Part shown: in pieces, positions 52,926-61,066 of the stretch | Layout of the letters: each line of letters opens with the position of its first letter | How positions within the stretch are numbered: the first letter of the stretch is position 1 | DNA from: Moraxella osloensis | GTDB taxonomy: Bacteria > Pseudomonadota > Gammaproteobacteria > Pseudomonadales > Moraxellaceae | Assembly: GCF_009867135.1 (NCBI RefSeq) | Contig: NZ_CP047226.1 | Span: 62,001 to 126,000 of the forward strand | Length of the DNA: 64,000 bases | Direction: 5' to 3' | Notes under the pieces: model-generated | Seen by the model: the letters and a program-made list of their open reading frames with translations, nothing else | What the model was told of the DNA's origin: nothing | The model's database searches: none | Program-made: the position numbers and the translations under genes

Positions 52926-53263
52926 AAAAGTGCCTTTGTTAGCGATTTATTAAAATAACATTGATTAAAAAACTGATTAAAAAATAGGGACAGAAAATAA
53001 GCGCTATCAGCTAGTTTTTTTCAAACTATTGTCTAAATTAACCTTAACAATCACCTCATCAAACTGGTGAAGCTATTATGGGCGCCCATTTCTCATTTGC
53101 GCGCTATTATAGCATTAACCTAGTGAGTCTAAGCAGCGAAATATTGATAGCCATACGCGCTGGTAGCGCACGCAAACATAAGGTTAGGGTAGATTAGTTG
53201 AAAAATTTAACAAAAAGGGGTGATTTTGTATAATTTTTGAGCAAAAATTAAAAAAAACTGGTA
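52926..53263 (-). promoter_or_regulatory. ribB leader and promoter region
   Basis: On the minus strand an extended -10, T-G-C-TATAAT, lies at plus-strand positions 53106-53114, about 180 bases upstream of the ribB ATG. The leader holds a perfect 12-bp palindrome ATGGGCGCCCAT (53078-53089) and a TCACC/GGTGA hairpin (53051-53070). An FMN riboswitch was looked for but not recognised. The composite transposon begins at 53264. Confidence 0.45.
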
Positions 53264-54513
53264 GAAACCTTTGCACGAATAAACACACAAAAGTTCATTA
53301 AATTGGTATAATACAATAAAATCAATCACCTAGCAAAAGACACGACTATGGCATGGAAACAAACAGGGCAACTCTCCCTAGCAGACAGTCTCATTAACGC
53401 TCACAAAGCCATCGAAGAATTAGATGAACTACACAACCTAATTGACTGGCAAACTATCGAACACACCTTACGTCATGTTCATAACAGCGACCGTGGCGAA
53501 AGTGCCTTTCACCCTGTCATCATGTTTAAAGTCTTGTTACTACAAAAACTGTATGGCTTATCAGACCCAGCCATGGAAAAACAACTGGCACGAGACTTAC
53601 TCTTTCGCCGCTTTGTCGGGCTATCGCTTACCGATAACGTACCTGACCACAGCACCATCTGGCGATACCACAAACACCTAGGCGAACTTGGACTTACCCA
53701 ACCCTTATTCAACCAAATCAATGAGCAACTAGCCGAGCAAAATATTATCATCAAAGCAGGCAGTGTCAGCATCATCGATGCCACTATCGTCGAAGCCAAG
53801 AACAAACGAGCTAAAAAAGGCAAACATACCGACAATACCCAAGACAAAGAAGCTGCCTACGTCAGTAAAAAAGACAGCACAGGCAAAGTGAAAACCACCT
53901 ACGGCTTTAAAATCCATCTAAACTGTGATGAAGACAGCTTTGTCAAAAAAGTTGAAACCACCCCAGCCAATGTGCATGATTCACAATGTTTTACCACGCT
54001 TTTAACAGGGAATGAATCTGCTGTTTACGCTGACAGTGCGTATAAAAGCCAAGCCCATGACGACTATCTTGCCGAGCATGAACCGCCTATCAACAATCAT
54101 ATCCATGATAGGGCATGGCGTAATACACCACTTACTAAAGAGCAGAAACATACCAATACCCAAAAGAGCCAAACCAGAAATACGGTAGAACGGGTATTTG
54201 GGCATTTTAAACTGCATTATGGCATGAATAAGGCTCGTCACCTTGGGTTAATGCAATTTCATACCAGTACTTTGCTTGCTAGCATAGTGCATAATTTAAA
54301 AACTGCCCTAGGCTTGAAGCGAAAATATGGGGTCGCTTAGGGTTATTGTGTCTATCGGTTGGTAAAACTAGCCAATAGACGTTAATTTACGGCAATTTAG
54401 GAGGCTTTTATGCCAATTCGGTGACTTTCTTCACTTCTTTAACACCAATTCCTGTTTTTAGTTGAGTTTGAAATTGGTGTCGAGAGATGGTCGCTGGTTT
54501 GTGCAAAGGTCTC
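53264..54513 (+). mobile_element. IS5-family insertion sequence, copy A (1250 bp)
   Basis: Terminal inverted repeats: the left end begins GAAACCTTTGCACGAA and the right end, read inward, GAGACCTTTGCACAAA; both are followed by non-coding ends of about 85 bp (left) and 170 bp (right). Length and single transposase gene fit IS5-family elements of the kind with GAGACCTTTGCA termini. Confidence 0.8.
53348..54340 (+). CDS. IS5-family DDE transposase, copy A
   Basis: A 330-residue transposase that catalyses cut-and-paste movement of the IS. The N-terminal DUF772-type region has H-P-V-I-M-F-K-V-L-L-L-Q-K-L-Y-G, and the catalytic triad is D144 (S-I-I-D-A-T-I-V), D229 (Y-A-D-S-A-Y-K-S) and E281 (T-V-E-R-V-F-G-H-F-K). 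Intact frame, no frameshift signal. Bases 53375-54097 are identical to copy B (56324-57046), while the 3' end and the upstream sequence differ, so this copy is a mosaic. Confidence 0.92.
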   Translation: MAWKQTGQLSLADSLINAHKAIEELDELHNLIDWQTIEHTLRHVHNSDRGESAFHPVIMFKVLLLQKLYGLSDPAMEKQLARDLLFRRFVGLSLTDNVPDHSTIWRYHKHLGELGLTQPLFNQINEQLAEQNIIIKAGSVSIIDATIVEAKNKRAKKGKHTDNTQDKEAAYVSKKDSTGKVKTTYGFKIHLNCDEDSFVKKVETTPANVHDSQCFTTLLTGNESAVYADSAYKSQAHDDYLAEHEPPINNHIHDRAWRNTPLTKEQKHTNTQKSQTRNTVERVFGHFKLHYGMNKARHLGLMQFHTSTLLASIVHNLKTALGLKRKYGVA

Positions 54514-54519
54514 TATAAT

Positions 54520-55350
54520 CTAATTATTATCCTTTATACCTAATTGTTGTCTTATTCTTTTTATATCTTCCATACCTGGATTGTTAGGATTACTTTGGTC
54601 ATAGAATCCGTCTTTGGGTTGATTTATGTAGCTTTCTGTAGCTTTATCAAAAGTTTTACGCAAATTCTCAAAATTTTGAATCTCCATATCATTCATACAG
54701 CTTGATATTGCTGAGTTTCCACTCAACTGATTACTGACTGTATACAATAGCTGAGATATAGCATCAGTTTTTTCTTCATCAAGTTCTTTTCTACCCGTTT
54801 TAGGGTCAATAAGTAACAGTTTATTTATATCCCAATCATTACCATTAACAATACTAAAACCTAGAATAGATTTATCTTCTGCTAAGCCAAGCTTTTTATC
54901 ACATCTATCTATGAAATTTTTTAAACTCTTATCACTCAAAAATTCTTTAAGGTATTTTTCTGTCGCTGGAGTCACATAATTCTTCCACTTTCCATCACCT
55001 GTATAATCACTAGGATTTAAAGCTACTTCTGGAGGATTACCAGTTCCAAAAGTATATTTTATCTTTTTACCATTAATTAATAATTCTCTATCCTGCCAGT
55101 TTGTGTTAGGCATTTGAAACTCTTTCTGACCGTTGGCAGTAGAAATTGGTGCAACAGATAATTGATTAACAGGTTGGATTGAAGAGGAGTTAGGAGAATT
55201 AATATTTTGATTTATCTGTTTAACGGAACTATTATTACTATTATTTTGAATATTCGCATTTAAATTATCTTCAGGTTTAAGCCAGTAAATGAATGCAAAA
55301 ATAGCCACTACGATTATAGTGACTATAGACAAAATGATTTTATTTTTCAT
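54520..55350 (-). CDS. membrane-anchored periplasmic protein, partner of the amidase
   Basis: I recognise no family. From the ATG at 55350 the protein has 276 residues: short basic start, one membrane helix (M-K-N-K-I-I-L-S-I-V-T-I-I-V-V-A-I-F-A-F), an Asn/Ser-rich linker (about 35-70) and a soluble domain that should face the periplasm, with two cysteines that could form a disulfide (D-R-C-D-K-K, S-S-C-M-N-D). It begins ten bases after the amidase stop, so the two are cotranscribed. A longer reading from 55395 overlaps the amidase gene. A regulator or immunity protein for the amidase is possible but unproven. It ends six bases inside the IS copy A boundary. Confidence 0.6.
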   Translation of the reverse strand: MKNKIILSIVTIIVVAIFAFIYWLKPEDNLNANIQNNSNNSSVKQINQNINSPNSSSIQPVNQLSVAPISTANGQKEFQMPNTNWQDRELLINGKKIKYTFGTGNPPEVALNPSDYTGDGKWKNYVTPATEKYLKEFLSDKSLKNFIDRCDKKLGLAEDKSILGFSIVNGNDWDINKLLLIDPKTGRKELDEEKTDAISQLLYTVSNQLSGNSAISSCMNDMEIQNFENLRKTFDKATESYINQPKDGFYDQSNPNNPGMEDIKRIRQQLGIKDNN

Positions 55351-55360
55351 AAGAACTCTA

Positions 55361-56014
55361 TTAGCTTCTAACCTTTGCAAAAACTGGTGTATCATTTGGA
55401 CTGCGTGCTATGACTTCAGTCAATAAAATATTTTGCTGAGGAAGATTAGGCATATTAGTATTTGGATTCACTCCACCATTATGATAGCTTACTAGTGGTC
55501 CATAACTAGCAAATGGATTCCACCAAGGTTTTTCTTGATATCCTGTCACAATCATGGTGTGATGAGATTTACCACCGCTTGTTAGAAAAGCAATATCACC
55601 TGGTCGTAGTGAATATAAGTCACTCGTAGGTAACACAGATTTTTCATACTTATCATTTATGATACGTCTATAAAACCCGGCAGCCGTTGACCAAGTTTGG
55701 GAATTAGTGAATGCTCTTTTGGCATTATTCCACGCAACATACCAAGTATTTGTACTTTTGTCATCTCTACTAGCAGTATATTGCCAACCGCCTGTATGTA
55801 ACGCCTGACTAACGAAGTTTGTACAGTCACCACCCTGTAATGTATTTGCTGAAAAATCAGGATGTTGTGGGTTCTTTGATAAAGCCCACTGGTAAGCATA
55901 GTTTGAAGCCATAGAAGAATTATAAGGAGAATATCTTGGTGCATCAGCCATTGCAACGCAAGATGTAATCATGCTTAGACTAATTGCAAAAATCTTTAAA
56001 ATATCTTTTCTCAT
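55361..56014 (-). CDS. secreted putative amidase (amidase_6-type papain-like fold)
   Basis: A 217-residue exported protein with a signal peptide (I-F-A-I-S-L-S-M-I-T-S-C-V-A-M-A-D-A). The mature part matches the putative amidase domain common in Gram-positive peptidoglycan and spore enzymes: Y-A-Y-Q-W-A-L-S-K-N-P, the nucleophile C64 in G-G-D-C-T-N-F-V-S-Q-A-L, L-R-P-G-D-I-A-F-L, the His pair H151/H152 in S-H-H-T-M-I-V-T-G, and Y-H-N-G-G. A Gram-negative chromosomal copy inside an IS-bounded AT-rich block is unusual. AGAGG precedes the ATG. Substrate is probably peptidoglycan peptide, unproven. Confidence 0.75.
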   Translation of the reverse strand: MRKDILKIFAISLSMITSCVAMADAPRYSPYNSSMASNYAYQWALSKNPQHPDFSANTLQGGDCTNFVSQALHTGGWQYTASRDDKSTNTWYVAWNNAKRAFTNSQTWSTAAGFYRRIINDKYEKSVLPTSDLYSLRPGDIAFLTSGGKSHHTMIVTGYQEKPWWNPFASYGPLVSYHNGGVNPNTNMPNLPQQNILLTEVIARSPNDTPVFAKVRS

Positions 56015-56212
56015 AATATACCTCTTTAAAGCGCAGGCTACTAAAATTCGGAAAAACTCTGAATTAACTTTACATACATTTGTTAAATAAGCAAATAGTT
56101 TTTTGTAAAAATTTTGAAAAATCTTTTATTCTTTCAATACTTTTTAAAAGCTTTTGTCTTTTTAGTAAAAATCTTTGAATGCCTTATTATTATTGGGCTA
56201 GAATGAGTTTTA

Positions 56213-57461
56213 GAAACCTTTGCACGAACAGATACACAAAAGTTCGTTAAAATGATATAATGCTTTATAATCAACCACATAGCAAAAGACACCGACATGG
56301 CATGGAAACAAACAGGGCAACTGTCCCTAGCAGACAGTCTCATTAACGCTCACAAAGCCATCGAAGAATTAGATGAACTACACAACCTAATTGACTGGCA
56401 AACTATCGAACACACCTTACGTCATGTTCATAACAGCGACCGTGGCGAAAGTGCCTTTCACCCTGTCATCATGTTTAAAGTCTTGTTACTACAAAAACTG
56501 TATGGCTTATCAGACCCAGCCATGGAAAAACAACTGGCACGAGACTTACTCTTTCGCCGCTTTGTCGGGCTATCGCTTACCGATAACGTACCTGACCACA
56601 GCACCATCTGGCGATACCACAAACACCTAGGCGAACTTGGACTTACCCAACCCTTATTCAACCAAATCAATGAGCAACTAGCCGAGCAAAATATTATCAT
56701 CAAAGCAGGCAGTGTCAGCATCATCGATGCCACTATCGTCGAAGCCAAGAACAAACGAGCTAAAAAAGGCAAACATACCGACAATACCCAAGACAAAGAA
56801 GCTGCCTACGTCAGTAAAAAAGACAGCACAGGCAAAGTGAAAACCACCTACGGCTTTAAAATCCATCTAAACTGTGATGAAGACAGCTTTGTCAAAAAAG
56901 TTGAAACCACCCCAGCCAATGTGCATGATTCACAATGTTTTACCACGCTTTTAACAGGGAATGAATCTGCTGTTTACGCTGACAGTGCGTATAAAAGCCA
57001 AGCCCATGACGACTATCTTGCCGAGCATGAACCGCCTATCAACAATTATATTCATGATAGAGCATGGCGTAATACCCCTTTGACCGAACAACAAAAACGT
57101 TCCAATACCCAAAAGAGTCAAACCAGAAATACGGTGGAACGGGTATTTGGTCATTTTAAATTGCATTATGGGATGAGCAAGGCTCGTCATTTAGGGTTAA
57201 TGCAATTTCATACCAGCACTTTGCTTGCAAGCATGGTGCATAATTTAAAAACTGCCCTAAGCTTGAAACGAAAATACGGACTCGCCTAGGGTTATTGTGC
57301 CTTTTGGTTAGTAAGCTCAGCCAATAGACACAAATTTAACAACCATTTGGAGATTTTATCCATGATTTAGCCATTGTTTTGCTTATTTCATTGCCATTCT
57401 TTGTTTTTTTTCGGTTTGGTGGTATGCCTCGAGCAAAGGGGCTGTTTCGTGCAAAGGTCTC
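56213..57461 (+). mobile_element. IS5-family insertion sequence, copy B (1249 bp)
   Basis: Same orientation and organisation as copy A. The left end starts GAAACCTTTGCACGAA and the right end, read inward, GAGACCTTTGCACGAA. Its immediate flanks (TTTTA left, TGGTA right) do not match each other. Confidence 0.8.
56297..57289 (+). CDS. IS5-family DDE transposase, copy B
   Basis: 330 residues with the same D144/D229/E281 triad as copy A. The proteins differ only in the C-terminal third, for example H251Y, T264K-E265 to E-Q, N294S, I313M and G322S. The promoter region, 3' third and right-end non-coding DNA differ from copy A by many silent changes. Intact and likely active. Confidence 0.92.
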   Translation: MAWKQTGQLSLADSLINAHKAIEELDELHNLIDWQTIEHTLRHVHNSDRGESAFHPVIMFKVLLLQKLYGLSDPAMEKQLARDLLFRRFVGLSLTDNVPDHSTIWRYHKHLGELGLTQPLFNQINEQLAEQNIIIKAGSVSIIDATIVEAKNKRAKKGKHTDNTQDKEAAYVSKKDSTGKVKTTYGFKIHLNCDEDSFVKKVETTPANVHDSQCFTTLLTGNESAVYADSAYKSQAHDDYLAEHEPPINNYIHDRAWRNTPLTEQQKRSNTQKSQTRNTVERVFGHFKLHYGMSKARHLGLMQFHTSTLLASMVHNLKTALSLKRKYGLA

Positions 57462-57573
57462 TGGTATATTATTACTTAATAATTAATAAAAATTACATTC
57501 TTAATACGTTTGAAGAAAACGTTATTAAAAAGTCATAGACGTCTAACCGATTTACTTATCTAAGGATCCTGTG

Positions 57574-58227
57574 ATGTCAGTCTTTTATCTTATCTACACG
57601 AGCAAAATTACCTTACAAGCAAGTTTGCATCCGATGACGTTGCCTGATATCTATCGTCAGTCAGTCGCGCGTAACACCCAAGCAAATGTCAATAGCGTAC
57701 TATTTCTCAAGCAAGGCAACTTTCTACAATACATGGAAGGTAGTGAGCGCACTATCACCCAGCTATTTGACAAAATCAAAGCCGATAAAAGACACAAAAA
57801 TATTCACGTCATTGAGCAGGGTCAGGCGCCCAATGCGCTGTTTGGGCATTGGAAAATGCACTGCATCAATTTAGATAACGTCGACGATATGGATGATGTC
57901 GATGATATCAGCCCCCTGCTAGATTATTTTGAAACTGCGCAATTTGATAGCGCCAGTGTGCCAAGGTTACTTGCGGATGTAGAAAACTATTATCGTTCGG
58001 GCAAATGGCAAAGGCATCAACATACCAACTTTGATAAGGGCAGTTATAGCCATGCCAAGCTGCGCCGACTGGGCTTTAAGCATCGCTATTTTTTATGGAT
58101 TCAGCTTGGGTTTTTGTTGGTGTTTTTATTGCTGGTGATATACTGGTTATTTCAGAATAGGGTTCATTGGGCTGCGCTAAATCATCCGTTGTCTACTTTG
58201 ACGGGTTTTTTAGCCACTGCCCTTTAA
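57574..58227 (+). CDS. BLUF photoreceptor domain with C-terminal membrane helix
   Basis: Blue-light sensor using FAD. From the ATG at 57574 (AAGGA upstream) it has 217 residues. The BLUF domain (about 1-95) keeps Tyr8 in L-I-Y-T-S-K, Asn34 in A-R-N-T-Q and Gln52 in G-N-F-L-Q-Y-M-E-G, the hydrogen-bond triad of these sensors, plus D-K-R-H-K-N-I-H-V-I. No output enzyme domain follows. Instead there is a linker and one membrane helix (about 170-192, F-L-W-I-Q-L-G-F-L-L-V-F-L-L-L-V-I). A sensor tethered to the membrane is unusual. It overlaps the convergent rarA gene by 18 bp. Confidence 0.8.
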   Translation: MSVFYLIYTSKITLQASLHPMTLPDIYRQSVARNTQANVNSVLFLKQGNFLQYMEGSERTITQLFDKIKADKRHKNIHVIEQGQAPNALFGHWKMHCINLDNVDDMDDVDDISPLLDYFETAQFDSASVPRLLADVENYYRSGKWQRHQHTNFDKGSYSHAKLRRLGFKHRYFLWIQLGFLLVFLLLVIYWLFQNRVHWAALNHPLSTLTGFLATAL

Positions 58228-59496
58228 CCACTGTATAAAGGCATAGGTTTGCTGTTCTTTGGCATTATCAGCAAAGTCAAACAACCGTGTGCCCATCAAA
58301 TTATCAGGCAGATACTGCTGTGGGTGGTAATGGTTGGGGTAGTCATGCGGATAGATATAATTAGCGCCGTAACCTTCGGCGCGCATCAGCTTGGTGACGC
58401 CATTACGCAAGTGTAGCGGTACGGGCGATTGGTCATTTTCAGCCAGTCGCATCGCTTTATTGATGGCCTGATAACTAGAATTGGACTTCGGCGATGTCGC
58501 CAAATACACCACCACTTGCCCTAAAATAATCCGCGCTTCAGGCATACCGATGCTCTGCACGCTTCGCAGGGCGGTATCAGCAAGTAGCAACGCATTGGGA
58601 TTGGCAAGTCCGATATCTTCACTTGCCAAAATCACCAACCGCCGCGCAATAAAGGCAGGGTCTTCGCCCGCTGTCAGCATCCGCGCCATCCAATACAGTG
58701 CCGCATCAGGGTCACTGCCGCGGACTGACTTAATCATCGCTGACACTAGGTCATAATGGCCATCACCCGATTTGTCGTAGCGTACCAGGCTTGCACCTGC
58801 GACCGCGATGACATTGTCATCAGTGACCACAATCGGTGATTGGCTGCCTTGCTTAAAATTGGGGCTTGATTGAATGGCGAGTTCAAGTAAATTTAACGCC
58901 TTACGCGCATCACCTTGCGATAGCGCAAAAATCGCTTGGCTTGATTGTATTTCAATCTTAAATTGTTTAAAAACTGCATCATCGTCGATGGCACGTTGTA
59001 GTACTTGGCTGATTTCATCTTCGCTCAAGGGGTTGAGCCGATACACTTGGCAACGGGACAATAGCGCATTGTTGACACTAAACGAGGGGTTTTCGGTGGT
59101 CGCACCAATTAAAGTAATATCCCCAGACTCAACCGCGCCGAGGAGTGCATCTTGCTGGGCTTTGTTAAACCGATGAATCTCGTCAACAAATACCACCGGC
59201 GGCTCGCCAAACAAACCGTCATCTTTTGCCAGTACTTCACGCAGCTCTTTGACCCCTGCATTAATAGCAGAGAGCGGGCGAAAAGGACGACCCACGGCAT
59301 CGGCTAATAGCATGGCTAAGGTGGTTTTGCCAATGCCTGCTTCGCCATGCAAAATAATCGAGGGCAAGTAACCTTGCTCAACAATACGGCGAATCGGCGC
59401 GTTGGCACCGAGCAAATGGGTTTGTCCGATTACCTCGTCAAGCGACTTTGGGCGGACACGTTGGGCAAGGGGGATTTGAGCGAGTTGATTCATCAT
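58210..59496 (-). CDS. rarA: replication-associated recombination protein RarA (MgsA)
   Basis: AAA+ ATPase of the clamp-loader/RuvB clade that acts at stalled forks with SSB. The 428 residues show R-P-x-S-L-D-E-V-I-G-Q near the start, Walker A G-E-A-G-I-G-K-T (51-58), Walker [10 protein letters not shown] (102-110), sensor 1 G-A-T-T-E-N-P-S and the RarA C-terminal block [11 protein letters not shown]. The Walker A G-E-A-G rather than G-P-P-G is a small variation. No ribosome site is obvious; two adjacent ATGs (59496, 59493). Confidence 0.93.
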   Translation of the reverse strand: MMNQLAQIPLAQRVRPKSLDEVIGQTHLLGANAPIRRIVEQGYLPSIILHGEAGIGKTTLAMLLADAVGRPFRPLSAINAGVKELREVLAKDDGLFGEPPVVFVDEIHRFNKAQQDALLGAVESGDITLIGATTENPSFSVNNALLSRCQVYRLNPLSEDEISQVLQRAIDDDAVFKQFKIEIQSSQAIFALSQGDARKALNLLELAIQSSPNFKQGSQSPIVVTDDNVIAVAGASLVRYDKSGDGHYDLVSAMIKSVRGSDPDAALYWMARMLTAGEDPAFIARRLVILASEDIGLANPNALLLADTALRSVQSIGMPEARIILGQVVVYLATSPKSNSSYQAINKAMRLAENDQSPVPLHLRNGVTKLMRAEGYGANYIYPHDYPNHYHPQQYLPDNLMGTRLFDFADNAKEQQTYAFIQWLKGSG

Positions 59497-59909
59497 TAAG
59501 GTATAAGTTTAACTGGATTACTTAGTCGAAGGTCTTCAGAGATTTCACTATTTTTTAAATTGGGATTGTAGCTAAGTGCGGTACTTATTTGGTAAAAGTA
59601 ACTGCATCAAAAACAATGAGGGTTTTTTAAGAATTTTAGCATGCCTAAATGACAGCGGTAAGCTAACTTGTTTGATTTGTGTGACTACTTGGATTGAGAA
59701 ATATTTTTACTTTGTTAAATAAAAATAAACAGTAATGATATGAGGCTTAATGAGCCATATTTTTAAAAAAACTACAATATTGTTAATATGACAAGTGTAG
59801 ATTGACAGGTCATTTTTTTCTTTTTACAATCTCATACTTTAGTTAATATTCAAACTGACAGTTAGTGCTCACTTTGGTATTTCATTATTATTTAATTAGG
59901 CATTATTTA
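59497..59909. other. AT-rich intergenic region, no gene recognised
   Basis: About 410 bp upstream of rarA before the first of two abutting IS elements. Stops in all frames; no hairpin with T tract seen. Its last five bases, ATTTA, are the left target duplication of the IS701-like element. Confidence 0.5.
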
Positions 59910-61057
59910 TAGAACTTACGCACTATCTTAACTCAACAAAACATGATAGCCCTAGCTAAATTTTGGATTTAGATAAAACAAATCATCAGCGACCTGTCTT
60001 GACATCTGAGCCACTACAGGCGTAAAAAGATGACTAACCCAAGCATACACCGAAGAAAAGCCGAAACTTAATTGCTGTTTTAAATACACGAACGCCATCA
60101 ATGATGAGAACACATGATTACGGATTTTACGCTCACGGCGAAGCTGAAACTTCTCAATCGAACAACACTGTTTAATGGTTCGATGATAGGTTTCAATCTG
60201 CCAATGACAATCATGCAAATACTCAAAATCAAGTGGTGTAAATACCGGTGAATTTGGCTCGCTGTCTTTAGGTTTAGGGTCAAACTTCACATAATGTCTC
60301 ACTTGGTCTTTAAAGTGATGACGGTAAAGGGTAACAAAACCAAAGTCTTTAAGCCAAACTTCTAATCCTGTTTTTGGCACATGGTCAATCTGCTGTACTT
60401 GCAACCATTCGCCTTGTTTGATAGAAACCGTACGATTTGCCTTAACCGCAAACATAAACCCTAACTCAGCGTGTTTGATGTGTTTAAGGTTTTCTTTACT
60501 GCTGTACCAACTGTCGCCTGTGATATAGCTTGGGATAAGCCCCCATGCCAAGACTTCATCTAACATTTTTTGAAAGTAGTCGTTTTTGGTAAGGTTGTCT
60601 TTGGGGTCATATAGTCGGTAGTTGATGGGTTGGCTATTGCCTGTTAAGTCGGTGTAGTACAGGGTGATAAGGTTAATGCCTTGTACGGCTTTGTGATGCT
60701 TGCCACTATAGTAATAGCCAATTAGGTCGGTTTTGTTGCTGTAGGGTTTGTCAAGCACGGTGTCATCTATGCTGATGATGCCACCAGTTAGGTTGATATA
60801 CCCCTTTGTTTGCTCATACAGGTCACGAGGCTCAAAGCTCTCTCTACCTAAAAAGTTGTTGATGCTGTCATGCCCAATCTCAATACTTTGAGCAAGCCTT
60901 GTGCAGGTGGGCTGTTTGGGTTCGCTGATGAGCATTCCGATATAGTGTCCTAGGGTGCAGTGGGCGGTGCTGGGTCGGCTAAGTTGTCTTATCAATTTGG
61001 TTGTTCTTGCTTTTCCTTTAGCATATCATGCTTTCTTTGGATAGTGCGTAAGTTCTA
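59910..61057 (-). mobile_element. IS701-like insertion sequence (1148 bp)
   Basis: Perfect 18-bp terminal inverted repeats TAGAACTTACGCACTATC (59910-59927 and reverse complement 61040-61057), with a five-base direct repeat ATTTA on each side (59905-59909; 61058-61062). It encodes one intact minus-strand transposase. Confidence 0.85.
59952..60995 (-). CDS. IS701-family DDE transposase
   Basis: A 347-residue transposase of the IS701/IS4-like DDE group. It has G-G-I-I-S-I-D-D-T-V-L-D-K-P (first Asp), Y-I-T-G-D-S-W-Y-S-S-K-E-N-L (second Asp) and H-W-Q-I-E-T-Y-H-R-T-I-K-Q (Glu, with the Y-R-E-K-like spacing). The N-terminal part reads L-S-R-P-S-T-A-H-C-T-L-G-H-Y, as in IS701 relatives. Translation appears to start at a TTG at 60995; no in-frame ATG lies upstream within the element. 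Confidence 0.88.
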   Translation of the reverse strand: MIRQLSRPSTAHCTLGHYIGMLISEPKQPTCTRLAQSIEIGHDSINNFLGRESFEPRDLYEQTKGYINLTGGIISIDDTVLDKPYSNKTDLIGYYYSGKHHKAVQGINLITLYYTDLTGNSQPINYRLYDPKDNLTKNDYFQKMLDEVLAWGLIPSYITGDSWYSSKENLKHIKHAELGFMFAVKANRTVSIKQGEWLQVQQIDHVPKTGLEVWLKDFGFVTLYRHHFKDQVRHYVKFDPKPKDSEPNSPVFTPLDFEYLHDCHWQIETYHRTIKQCCSIEKFQLRRERKIRNHVFSSLMAFVYLKQQLSFGFSSVYAWVSHLFTPVVAQMSRQVADDLFYLNPKFS

Positions 61058-61066
61058 ATTTAATAA

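Larger units (their letters stand above)
53264..57461. mobile_element. candidate composite transposon with two direct IS5-family copies
   Basis: Two IS copies in the same orientation (53264-54513 and 56213-57461) flank a 1.7-kb block with two AT-rich minus-strand genes. The outer ends are bordered by the same five bases, TGGTA (53259-53263 and 57462-57466), while each IS on its own has unlike flanks (TGGTA/TATAA and TTTTA/TGGTA). This is the pattern left when the whole 4198-bp unit inserts as one element using the outermost ends. Neighbouring genes outside (ribB, BLUF gene) have host-like composition. Confidence 0.65.

Noticed and set aside
52926-53263. FMN riboswitch upstream of ribB
   Set aside because: The conserved RFN blocks were not found on the minus strand; only simple hairpins and a promoter are visible.
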